Positions 5,420 to 11,623 of a stretch of DNA of 13,867 bases are shown here, piece after piece (within the stretch, counting starts at the first letter, position 1; each line of letters opens with the position of its first letter). The stretch comes from Mycobacterium sp. (GTDB taxonomy: Bacteria; Actinomycetota; Actinomycetes; Mycobacteriales; Mycobacteriaceae). The DNA is taken from NCBI GenBank assembly GCA_029256565.1, contig JAQSXQ010000013.1:1-13867 (forward strand). Direction: 5' to 3'. The notes under the pieces were generated by a model, which saw only the letters and a program-made list of their open reading frames with translations, made no database searches and had not been told where the DNA came from. The translations under genes and the position numbers were made by a program.

Positions 5420-6826
5420 ATGACTGACGACACCACGGTGGGACCGGAGCCTGCGGTAGGGGAGCAGCGAGGTCTCGGCACGAGCCTCAAGCCACGCCAC
5501 ATCACGATGATCTCGATCGCCGGGGTGATCGGCGCGGGCCTGTTCGTCGGCTCCGCGAACGCGATCAAGGAGGCCGGGCCCGCAGTCCTGATCTCCTACA
5601 TCCTGGCGGGCACTCTGGTCGTGTTGGTGATGCGCATGCTCGGCGAGATGGCGACCGCCAACCCGGACACCGGATCGTTCTCGGTGTACTCGGAGCGGGC
5701 GCTCGGCCACTGGGCGGGATTCTCCGTGGGTTGGCTCTACTGGTGGTTCTGGGTGCTGGTGATTCCCGTCGAGGCGACGGCTGCCGCGGCGATCCTCACC
5801 GACCTCATCGGTGGCGCGCAATGGATCTGGGCATTGGCCGTGACCCTGCTGCTGACGATCACCAACCTGGTGAGCGTCGGCAACTACGGGGAGTTCGAGT
5901 TCTGGTTCGCGCTCATCAAGGTCGTCGCCATCGTCGCGTTCATCGGCATCGGCGTCGCGGCGATCTTCGGTCTCATCCCCGACTCCGGAGTCAGCGGCAT
6001 CGAAAACCTCTGGCAGCCCGACGGGTTCATGCCCAACGGCTTCGGCGCGGTGATCGCGGGTCTGCTGATCACCATGTTCTCGTTCATGGGCACCGAGATC
6101 GTGACCATCGCCGCCGCGGAGTCGCCGAACCCCGTGAAGGGCATCGGCAAGGCCGTCAACTCGGTCATCTGGCGCATCTCGCTCTTCTACGTCGGCTCGA
6201 TCTTCGTGATCGTCGCCCTGATGCCCTACGACCAGCTGGCCGACGGCTCATACCAGTCGACGCTGGAGGCCATCGGCATTCCCGGGTCCAAGCTCATCAT
6301 GGATCTCGTCATCCTCACCGCCGTGGCATCGTGCCTGAATTCGGCGCTGTACACGGCCTCCCGCATGCTCTACTCGCTCGGCGAGCGTCGCGACGCGCCC
6401 CAGGCCGTCCGCAAGGTGGCAGGCAACGGTGCGCCGTGGGTGGCGGTGCTCGCGTCGATGGTCGTCGGATTCCTCGCCGTCGCAGGCAATTACCTGCTGC
6501 CCGAGAAGATCTTCGGGTACCTGCTGGCCACCAGCGGGGCCGTGGCGCTGTTCGTCTACCTCGCGATCGCGTCCAGCCAACTGGTGCTGGGCCGCAAGAT
6601 GCGGGCCGCGGGCGAACGGGCGCCGGTGGCGATGTGGCTGTTCCCTGGCCTGACCATGGTGACGATCGTCGGCATCGTCGCGATCCTGGTGCTGATGGCA
6701 TTCGACTCCGATCAGCAGCAGGCGATCCTGCTGTCGGCCATCTCCGCGATCTTCATCGTCGTCGCCGGGCTGATCGTGCAGCGTCGGCACCGAGCGACCC
6801 GCGCGGCCGACATCGCCAAGGTCTGA
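5420..6826 (+). CDS. gabP: GABA permease-like amino acid transporter (APC superfamily, AAT family)
   Basis: A 468-residue inner-membrane proton-coupled amino acid permease with about twelve hydrophobic segments. The signature of TM1, SIAGVIGAGLFVGS (32-45), is followed by EAGPAVLISY, the loop MRMLGEMATANPDTGSFS (71-88) and GWLYWWFWVLVIPVEA (104-119). This pattern is very close to E. coli GabP as I recall it, including the WWFWVLVIP motif and a nearby acidic residue. The length matches the family. The C-terminus is a short basic cytoplasmic tail. The ATG at 5420 is preferred over the in-frame TTG just upstream because GGGGGG at 5407-5412 is well placed. It is divergent from the hydrolase and convergent with the esterase gene, 3 bp from the latter's stop. 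Substrate choice among GABA, other omega-amino acids or proline cannot be settled by eye, so the symbol is tentative. Confidence 0.8.
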   Translation: MTDDTTVGPEPAVGEQRGLGTSLKPRHITMISIAGVIGAGLFVGSANAIKEAGPAVLISYILAGTLVVLVMRMLGEMATANPDTGSFSVYSERALGHWAGFSVGWLYWWFWVLVIPVEATAAAAILTDLIGGAQWIWALAVTLLLTITNLVSVGNYGEFEFWFALIKVVAIVAFIGIGVAAIFGLIPDSGVSGIENLWQPDGFMPNGFGAVIAGLLITMFSFMGTEIVTIAAAESPNPVKGIGKAVNSVIWRISLFYVGSIFVIVALMPYDQLADGSYQSTLEAIGIPGSKLIMDLVILTAVASCLNSALYTASRMLYSLGERRDAPQAVRKVAGNGAPWVAVLASMVVGFLAVAGNYLLPEKIFGYLLATSGAVALFVYLAIASSQLVLGRKMRAAGERAPVAMWLFPGLTMVTIVGIVAILVLMAFDSDQQQAILLSAISAIFIVVAGLIVQRRHRATRAADIAKV

Positions 6827-6829
6827 CGC

Positions 6830-8050
6830 TCAGTCGTCGAGGGCCCGATAGGTGTGGCGGACGAACTTCGGTTGCGCCGCCTGGAGTTTCAGCATGGACG
6901 TGTTGCCTGCGACCGCTGCGGCAGCACTGTCGGGGCTGAGGTCGGGGAGGTTCTGAACCAGGTAGATCATGATCCGGTCGACCGATGGATCGGCCTGCCA
7001 CCACGTGCCGAAGGCACCCGGCCAGCTGAAGGTGCCCAGGCCGCCGGGGCCGTAGAGCTGACGCGACTGGGCCGGATCGGTCACCACCGATAGATTCAAC
7101 CCGAACCCGCGCCCACGCCAGAATGGCATGCCCAGGAACGGAATCCGCTTCTGCTCGTCGGTCAGCCGGTTGGTGCGCATCGCGGTGACGGAATCCTCGG
7201 ACAGCACCCGCACGCCGTCGACGGTCCCGCCGTGCAGCAGCATCCGGGCGAACGCCAAGTAGTCGTCGGCGGTCGACCAGAGTCCGGCCCCGCCCGCGCA
7301 GAAGGGTGGCGGCGTCAACGGTGCCGGTCCCATCGCGTCGTCGCGCAACGTGAACCCACCGGAGCCCGACTCCTCGAGCTTGTACATCGTCGCCGCCCGG
7401 CTGCGGCCCTCGCGTGTGACGGAGAACCCGGTGTCGGTCATGCCCAGCGGCTCGAAGATCCGCTCCGCCAGCACCTCGGAGAGCGGCTTGCCCTCGATGC
7501 GCGACAGCGCGATGCCGAGGACGTCGGTCGCGTGACTGTAGGTCAGCCGGTCACCGGGCTGGTGGGCCAACGGCAGCTTCACCAGCTCGGCCAGCCAGCG
7601 GTCCTGGTCCTGACGGAACATCAGCTTTCCGTACGCCCGGTTGAGCGGCGCTCCCACCGAGAACGCATACGCCAGACCGCTGCGATGGGTCATCAGGTCG
7701 TCGAACGTGATGGGGCGGCGCACCGGCACCGTCTTGTCGAGCGGCCCTGCCGGATCCGCCATCACCCTGAGGTCGGCGAGTTCGGGCAGCCACGGCGTGA
7801 CGGGGTCGGTCAACGCGAACCGGCCCTCCTCGACCAACGCCATGGCCGCGGCGACGGTCACCGGCTTGCTCATCGACGCGATGCGGAACACCGTGTCCCG
7901 CTGCATCGGGACGCGTGCGGCGACGTCGCGATGGCCGAGTTCGTTGACCTGCAGCACACGGCCGCCCTGCCAGACGAGCGTCACGGCGCCGGCCAGCAGC
8001 CCGGCGTCGATCACCTCCTGGATGGATGCCTGGTTCCCGTCGAGATTCAT
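6830..8050 (-). CDS. Serine hydrolase of beta-lactamase/family VIII carboxylesterase type
   Basis: A 406-residue cytosolic enzyme of the class C beta-lactamase/DD-peptidase fold, the clan including family VIII esterases and the acyltransferase LovD. The nucleophile motif SMSK gives S59 and K62 (SxxK). The second motif is YSH at 171-173, with Y171 as general base partner; class C beta-lactamases have YxN here, so the His fits esterase-like members better. A Gly/Trp-rich segment, SWPGAFGTW, near residue 340 takes the place of the KTG box. No signal peptide or lipobox is present, arguing against a periplasmic beta-lactamase. Reported substrates for this fold include short-chain esters; the actual one is unknown. 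The start ATG at 8050 has no Shine-Dalgarno and a TACGCT box 8 nt upstream. It is divergent from pyrR and convergent with the permease. Confidence 0.85.
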   Translation of the reverse strand: MNLDGNQASIQEVIDAGLLAGAVTLVWQGGRVLQVNELGHRDVAARVPMQRDTVFRIASMSKPVTVAAAMALVEEGRFALTDPVTPWLPELADLRVMADPAGPLDKTVPVRRPITFDDLMTHRSGLAYAFSVGAPLNRAYGKLMFRQDQDRWLAELVKLPLAHQPGDRLTYSHATDVLGIALSRIEGKPLSEVLAERIFEPLGMTDTGFSVTREGRSRAATMYKLEESGSGGFTLRDDAMGPAPLTPPPFCAGGAGLWSTADDYLAFARMLLHGGTVDGVRVLSEDSVTAMRTNRLTDEQKRIPFLGMPFWRGRGFGLNLSVVTDPAQSRQLYGPGGLGTFSWPGAFGTWWQADPSVDRIMIYLVQNLPDLSPDSAAAAVAGNTSMLKLQAAQPKFVRHTYRALDD

Positions 8051-8058
8051 CGCGTTTC

Positions 8059-8064
8059 AGCGTA
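8059..8064 (-). promoter_or_regulatory. Candidate -10 box of the esterase gene (leaderless)
   Basis: On the minus strand, TACGCT ends exactly 8 nt before the ATG at 8050. It is the same hexamer and spacing seen upstream of the four-helix membrane protein gene. There is no purine-rich ribosome site, so translation probably starts on a leaderless mRNA. Confidence 0.4.
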
Positions 8065-8095
8065 GGCCGTCGAATCGGGCGCACCGCGCCGGTGG

Positions 8096-8101
8096 TAAGG
8101 T
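8096..8101 (+). promoter_or_regulatory. Candidate -10 box of the pyr operon
   Basis: TAAGGT matches TANNNT. A start about 8 nt downstream would put the transcript's 5' end near 8109, just ahead of the PyrR-binding hairpin that begins at 8114, with a leader of roughly 58 nt. No consensus -35 is visible. Confidence 0.4.
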
Positions 8102-8113
8102 TCCGCGCAGTTC

Positions 8114-8156
8114 GACGTCCTTTAACGATCCGTCCAGCGAGGCGGAGAAGGAGGTC
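8114..8156 (+). promoter_or_regulatory. PyrR-binding leader hairpin that hides the pyrR ribosome site
   Basis: The lower stem pairs GACGTCCTT (8114-8122) with AAGGAGGTC (8148-8156), eight of nine pairs with one G-G mismatch. The upper stem pairs TCCGTC (8129-8134) with GGCGGA (8141-8146). The hexaloop CAGCGA (8135-8140) fits the CNGNGA consensus of Bacillus PyrR-binding loops. A 6-nt bulge (8123-8128) lies on the 5' side, as in known sites. The 3' arm is the Shine-Dalgarno of pyrR, so PyrR-UMP binding should block translation. PyrR-dependent translational repression is described for M. smegmatis. Confidence 0.8.
8148..8155 (+). promoter_or_regulatory. Perfect Shine-Dalgarno of pyrR
   Basis: AAGGAGGT is a full anti-16S match, 11 nt before the ATG at 8167. 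Such a strong site is unusual in this window. It is buried in the lower stem of the PyrR hairpin, consistent with regulated access. Confidence 0.75.
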
Positions 8157-8166
8157 CGGGTACGTC

Positions 8167-8760
8167 ATGCCCAATGCCTCAGCCGGCTCTGCCGACGCCA
8201 GTCCCGACCGGGAACTGATGTCCGCGGCAGACGTGAGCCGAACGATCTCCCGCATCGCCCACCAGATCATCGAGAAGACCGCACTCGGCGGTCCCGATGC
8301 GCCGCGCGTCGTGCTGCTGGGCATCCCCACCCGCGGCGTCACCCTCGCCACCAGGCTGGCACGCAACATCTCCGACTTCTCCGGCGTCGACGTGGCGACC
8401 GGCGCGCTCGACGTGACGCTGTACCGCGACGACCTGATGTCGAAGCCGCCGCGTGCGCTCGCGGAGACGACCATCCCCGACGGTGGCGTCGACGGGGCGA
8501 TCGTCGTCCTGGTCGACGACGTGCTGTACTCCGGCCGCACCGTCCGCGCAGCCCTGGACGCACTGCGCGACGTGGGCCGCCCCCGCATCGTGCAGCTGGC
8601 GGTGTTCGTCGACCGCGGCCACCGCGAACTACCCATCCGCGCCGACTACGTCGGGAAGAACGTGCCCACCTCACGCCTGGACAACGTCAAGGTCCGGTTC
8701 GCCGAACAGGACGGCGCCGACGGCGTGACGATAGCGAACACGGGAGGGCCCCCGCGATGA
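8167..8760 (+). CDS. pyrR: Bifunctional pyr operon regulator and uracil phosphoribosyltransferase
   Basis: A 197-residue cytosolic protein of the type I phosphoribosyltransferase fold. PyrR senses UMP/UTP against PRPP and binds RNA of the pyr leader; it usually also makes UMP from uracil and PRPP. The PRPP-binding motif VDDVLYSGRT is at residues 116-125. Other conserved blocks are SRTISRIAHQIIEK, LLGIPTRGV, ALDVTLYRDDL and the C-terminal DYVGKNVPTS. The ATG at 8167 follows a perfect Shine-Dalgarno and gives a length close to the 193 residues I recall for M. tuberculosis. Upstream in-frame starts would translate through the regulatory hairpin and are rejected. It is the first gene of the pyrimidine operon, and its own leader carries its predicted RNA target, so it should be autoregulated. 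The stop overlaps the start of a mini-ORF leading to pyrB. Confidence 0.96.
   Translation: MPNASAGSADASPDRELMSAADVSRTISRIAHQIIEKTALGGPDAPRVVLLGIPTRGVTLATRLARNISDFSGVDVATGALDVTLYRDDLMSKPPRALAETTIPDGGVDGAIVVLVDDVLYSGRTVRAALDALRDVGRPRIVQLAVFVDRGHRELPIRADYVGKNVPTSRLDNVKVRFAEQDGADGVTIANTGGPPR
8742..8748 (+). promoter_or_regulatory. Shine-Dalgarno at the end of pyrR
   Basis: GGGAGGG lies 8 nt before the ATG at 8757 that opens the junction mini-ORF. It is correctly placed for that ATG but is 43 nt from the pyrB start, suggesting it originally served pyrB before the intervening 35-bp element existed. Confidence 0.45.
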
Positions 8761-8791
8761 GCGCTTGCGCGAAGAGCAAGGATTCGGAACG
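8757..8791 (+). mobile_element. 35-bp MIRU-like insertion at the pyrR/pyrB junction
   Basis: The element lies between two copies of CGATGA (8755-8760 and 8790-8795). Removing its 35 bases would leave pyrB's ATG overlapping the pyrR stop as ATGA, the same junction type used by pyrB/pyrC and by the upstream gene of carA. It contains the inverted repeat CTTGC (8764-8768) / GCAAG (8776-8780). Known mycobacterial MIRU elements sit in operon junctions at TGA-containing sites and carry small ORFs that overlap the neighbouring stop and start. This one is shorter than the 46-101 bp usually quoted, so assignment to that family is tentative. Confidence 0.5.
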
Positions 8792-8795
8792 ATGA
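8757..8795 (+). CDS. 12-residue bridging mini-ORF between pyrR and pyrB
   Basis: The ORF encodes MSACAKSKDSER. Its ATG overlaps the pyrR stop (ATGA, 8757-8760), and its own stop overlaps the pyrB start (ATGA, 8792-8795). GGGAGGG stands 8 nt upstream of its ATG. Ribosomes leaving pyrR could reinitiate here, translate 12 codons and be delivered directly onto pyrB. The peptide itself has no recognisable function; the role is probably translational coupling. Expression is not shown by sequence alone. Confidence 0.4.
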   Translation: MSACAKSKDSER

Positions 8796-9739
8796 CCAGG
8801 CACCTGCTGTCGGTGGCCGATCTCGGCCGCGACGAGGCCACCGCGATCCTCGACGACGCCGACCGGTTCCGCGAGGCGCTGCTCGGCCGCGAGGTCAAGA
8901 AGCTCCCGACGCTGCGCGGTCGCACCGTCATCACGATGTTCTACGAGAACTCCACGCGGACCCGGGTGTCCTTCGAGGTCGCAGGCAAGTGGATGAGCGC
9001 CGACGTGATCAACGTCAGCTCCTCGGGCTCGTCGGTGTCGAAGGGCGAGTCGTTGCGCGACACCGCGCTGACCCTGCGCGCCGCGGGCGCCGACGCGCTG
9101 ATCATCCGGCATCCGGCGTCGGGTGCGGCGCAGCAGTTGGCGGAGTGGACGGCGGAAGGCTCCGGGGGCCCCTCGATCATCAACGCAGGCGACGGCATGC
9201 ACGAGCACCCGACCCAGGCGCTGCTCGACGCGTTGACGATCCGTCAGCGACTCGGGGGAGTCGAAGGCAAGCGCGTCGTCATCGTCGGCGACGTCCTGCA
9301 CAGCCGGGTCGCCAGGTCGAACGTGCTGCTGCTGGCCACTCTTGGCGCCGAGGTCGTTCTCGTCGCGCCGCCGACCCTGCTGCCCACCGGGGTGTCGTCG
9401 TGGCCGGTGACGGTGTCGCACGACCTCGACGCCGAACTGCCCGGCGCGGACGTGGTGCTGATGCTGCGGGTCCAGGCCGAGCGGATGAACGGCGGCTTCT
9501 TCCCCTCGGCACGCGAGTACTCGGTGCGCTACGGGCTTTCGGAGAAGCGTCTCGGCCGGCTCGCCGACGGCGTCGTCGTCCTGCACCCCGGCCCGATGCT
9601 GCGCGGCATGGAGATCGCGTCGTCGGTCGCCGATTCGTCGCAGTCGGCTGTCCTGCAACAGGTGTCCAACGGCGTACACGTTCGGATGGCGGTGCTGTTC
9701 CACCTCCTGGTCGGCAGCGGAGCGGAGGTCAGCGCATGA
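8792..9739 (+). CDS. pyrB: Aspartate carbamoyltransferase catalytic subunit
   Basis: A 315-residue cytosolic enzyme that joins carbamoyl phosphate and aspartate to N-carbamoyl aspartate, the committed pyrimidine step. Carbamoyl-phosphate contacts are present: STRTR at 54-58, the loop Lys K84 in SKGESLRDT, HPTQ at 139-142 and HPGPM near the C-terminus. RVQAERM is the aspartate-side motif. Length equals that of catalytic chains; no regulatory PyrI gene is nearby, so UTP/CTP feedback of the E. coli type is not expected. The ATG at 8792 gives the conserved MTRHLLSVADL start with AAGGA 9 nt upstream. An upstream in-frame TTG (8765) would add nine residues encoded by the junction element and is less likely. 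The stop overlaps the pyrC ATG. Confidence 0.96.
   Translation: MTRHLLSVADLGRDEATAILDDADRFREALLGREVKKLPTLRGRTVITMFYENSTRTRVSFEVAGKWMSADVINVSSSGSSVSKGESLRDTALTLRAAGADALIIRHPASGAAQQLAEWTAEGSGGPSIINAGDGMHEHPTQALLDALTIRQRLGGVEGKRVVIVGDVLHSRVARSNVLLLATLGAEVVLVAPPTLLPTGVSSWPVTVSHDLDAELPGADVVLMLRVQAERMNGGFFPSAREYSVRYGLSEKRLGRLADGVVVLHPGPMLRGMEIASSVADSSQSAVLQQVSNGVHVRMAVLFHLLVGSGAEVSA
9724..9728 (+). promoter_or_regulatory. Ribosome binding site of pyrC
   Basis: GGAGG lies 7 nt before the pyrC ATG (9736), inside the last codons of pyrB. It fixes the pyrC start at the ATGA overlap. Confidence 0.65.
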
Positions 9740-11061
9740 CGTCTCGAGTTCACGGGTCCCAACCCATCCTGATCCGCGGGGTCCGCCCCTACGGCGAGGG
9801 CGAGCCCGTCGACGTGCTGGTGTCCGGCGGTCAGATCGCCGACATCGGCGCAGGCCTGACCGCGCCCGACGACGCCGACGTCGTCGACGCCCGGGGACAG
9901 GTCCTGCTCCCGGGCTTCGTCGACCTGCACACGCATCTGCGCGAACCGGGCCGCGAGTACGCCGAGGACATCGAAACCGGTTCGGCGGCAGCGGCACTGG
10001 GTGGCTACACCGCCGTATTCGCCATGGCCAACACCGATCCCGTCGCCGACACCGCCGTGGTCACCGACCACGTGTGGCACCGCGGCCAGCAGGTGGGCCT
10101 GGTCGACGTGCACCCCGTCGGGGCGGTCACCGTCGGGCTGAAGGGCAAGCAACTCACCGAGATGGGCCTGATGGCAGCGGGCGTCGGCCGGGTGCGGATG
10201 TTCTCCGACGACGGAATCTGCGTCGACGATCCGCTGGTGATGCGCCGGGCGCTGGAGTACGCCACCGGACTCGGCGTGCTCATCGCCCAGCATGCCGAGG
10301 AGCCGCGACTGACCGTGGGCGCCGTCGCGCACGAGGGACCCAACGCCGCCCGGCTCGGGCTGGCGGGGTGGCCCCGCGCGGCCGAGGAGTCGATCGTCGC
10401 GCGCGACGCGCTGCTGGCCCGCGATGCCGGCGCCCGCGTGCACATCTGCCACGCGTCGACGGTCGGCACGGTCGAACTCATCAGATGGGCCAAGGAGCAG
10501 GGCATCTCGATCACGGCCGAGGTGACGCCGCATCACCTGCTGCTCGACGACGCGCGCCTCGCCGACTACGACGGCCGCAACCGGGTGAACCCCCCGCTGC
10601 GGGAGGCCGACGACGCGATCGCGCTGCGCCAGGCGCTCGCCGACGGCGTCATCGACTGCGTGGCCACCGACCACGCGCCCCACGCCGAGCACGAGAAGAT
10701 GTGCGAGTTCGCCTCCGCGCGGCCCGGCATGCTCGGACTGCAGACGGCGCTGTCGGTCGTGGTCCAGACGATGGTGCAGCCGGGACTGCTCACCTGGCGC
10801 GACGTCGCACGGGTGATGAGCGAGGCGCCCGCCGCGATCGTCGGGCTGCCCGACCAGGGGCGTCCGCTCGAGGTGGGGGAGCCGGCCAACCTCACCGTGG
10901 TGGACCCCGACACCGAGTGGACCGTCACCGGACGGACGCTGGCCAGCCGCTCGGACAACACGCCGTACGAGGCCATGACACTGCCCGCGACCGTGACGCT
11001 GACGCTGTTGCGCGGCAAGGTGACTGCGCGCGAGGGCAAGAGCGGACTCCCGGATGAATGA
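9736..11061 (+). CDS. pyrC: Dihydroorotase, type I
   Basis: A 441-residue amidohydrolase-superfamily zinc enzyme that cyclises carbamoyl aspartate to dihydroorotate. Metal and catalytic motifs are in order. DLHTHLREPG holds H65, H67 and substrate-binding R69. FSDDG places D158/D159 where other amidohydrolases use a carboxylated lysine. H186 lies in AQHAEE, H239 in HICHAS, and D312, H313 and H316 in TDHAPH. The length and FSDDG motif place it with the long bacterial type I enzymes, not with the roughly 345-residue E. coli PyrC. In some species such enzymes need ATCase as partner, and the ATGA coupling to pyrB would ensure matched synthesis; that partnership is only inferred here. The start is fixed by GGAGG at 9724. 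The stop overlaps the next gene by 8 bp. Confidence 0.95.
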   Translation: MTSRVHGSQPILIRGVRPYGEGEPVDVLVSGGQIADIGAGLTAPDDADVVDARGQVLLPGFVDLHTHLREPGREYAEDIETGSAAAALGGYTAVFAMANTDPVADTAVVTDHVWHRGQQVGLVDVHPVGAVTVGLKGKQLTEMGLMAAGVGRVRMFSDDGICVDDPLVMRRALEYATGLGVLIAQHAEEPRLTVGAVAHEGPNAARLGLAGWPRAAEESIVARDALLARDAGARVHICHASTVGTVELIRWAKEQGISITAEVTPHHLLLDDARLADYDGRNRVNPPLREADDAIALRQALADGVIDCVATDHAPHAEHEKMCEFASARPGMLGLQTALSVVVQTMVQPGLLTWRDVARVMSEAPAAIVGLPDQGRPLEVGEPANLTVVDPDTEWTVTGRTLASRSDNTPYEAMTLPATVTLTLLRGKVTAREGKSGLPDE

Positions 11062-11623
11062 CTCCACGCTGATCACCTCGCTGATCATGGCCGCCGTGCT
11101 GGTCGTGATCATCGCGCTGCTGATCCGGCAGATGATGCGCGGCTGGTTGCGACGCGCGCAGCGGCAGGTGGAGCAGATCGGCAAGCTGCCGCCGATGCCG
11201 GACACCGTCGGGCCTGCACTGATTCCCGCCACCCGCGGCCTCTACGTCGGCAGCACCATCGCCCGATCCGAACCGCTTGCGCAGGGCGGCCCCGGTCAGG
11301 AGTCCGAGTCGCCTTCTGCGCGCGGCTCGTCGGCCTGGCTCGACCGGGTCGCGGTCGGCGACCTCGGCTTCCGCAGCAAGGCGGTGCTGACCCGGTACCC
11401 CGAGGGGATCATGTTGCAGCGCACGGGCGCCAGCCCGATCTGGATCCCCGACGAGTCCATCAGAGCGATACGAACGGAACGGGCAATCGCAGGCAAGGTG
11501 GTGACGCACGACGGCATTCTGGCGATCCGCTGGACGCTGCCGTCGGGCACCGAGATCGACACGGGGTTCCGCGGCGACGACCGCCGCGAACTCGCCAATT
11601 GGGTACAGGAGGACGCCGGATGA
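11054..11623 (+). CDS. Membrane-anchored PH-like domain protein (Rv1382-type)
   Basis: A 189-residue protein with one N-terminal membrane helix (about 4-25), a basic flank RQMMRGWLRRAQRQ and a Pro-rich linker. The soluble domain (about 95-189) is predominantly beta-strand, with LTRYPEGIMLQRTGASPIWIP and GILAIRWTLPSGTEIDTGF, ending in a helix. This resembles the PH-like fold assigned to M. tuberculosis Rv1382, which has the same position between pyrC and carA. Its biochemical role is unknown. It overlaps pyrC by 8 bp and carA by 4 bp, so it is expressed with the pathway enzymes although it is not one of them. The positive-inside rule suggests the domain faces the cytoplasm. A membrane-tethering or scaffold role for pyrimidine enzymes is speculation. 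Confidence 0.75.
   Translation: MNDSTLITSLIMAAVLVVIIALLIRQMMRGWLRRAQRQVEQIGKLPPMPDTVGPALIPATRGLYVGSTIARSEPLAQGGPGQESESPSARGSSAWLDRVAVGDLGFRSKAVLTRYPEGIMLQRTGASPIWIPDESIRAIRTERAIAGKVVTHDGILAIRWTLPSGTEIDTGFRGDDRRELANWVQEDAG
11608..11612 (+). promoter_or_regulatory. Ribosome binding site of carA
   Basis: GGAGG stands 7 nt before the ATG at 11620. It selects this start over an in-frame TTG at 11599 that would place the site inside the gene. Confidence 0.65.

Noticed and set aside
5315..5821. Upstream extension of the hydrolase to an in-frame start at 5821
   Set aside because: It would cross the divergent promoter region and about 400 bp of the permease gene. The family N-terminus matches the ATG at 5314.
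6823..6833. Small hairpin CTGA-CGC-TCAG between the permease and the esterase
   Set aside because: A four-bp stem is too short to be convincing as a terminator, although the place between convergent genes is right.
8026..8166. Upstream in-frame start for pyrR
   Set aside because: It would translate through the PyrR hairpin and overlap the esterase start. The ATG at 8167 follows a perfect Shine-Dalgarno.
8687..9997. Minus-strand open frame opposite pyrB (about 436 codons)
   Set aside because: The composition is Arg/His-rich noise. It is fully covered by pyrB and the start of pyrC on the other strand.
9529..11232. Very long open frame on the minus strand (about 567 codons) opposite pyrC
   Set aside because: It lies antisense to pyrC, whose motifs are all present. 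The translation is low-complexity His/Arg/Asp-rich with no domain, typical of the stop-free mirror frame in high-GC DNA.
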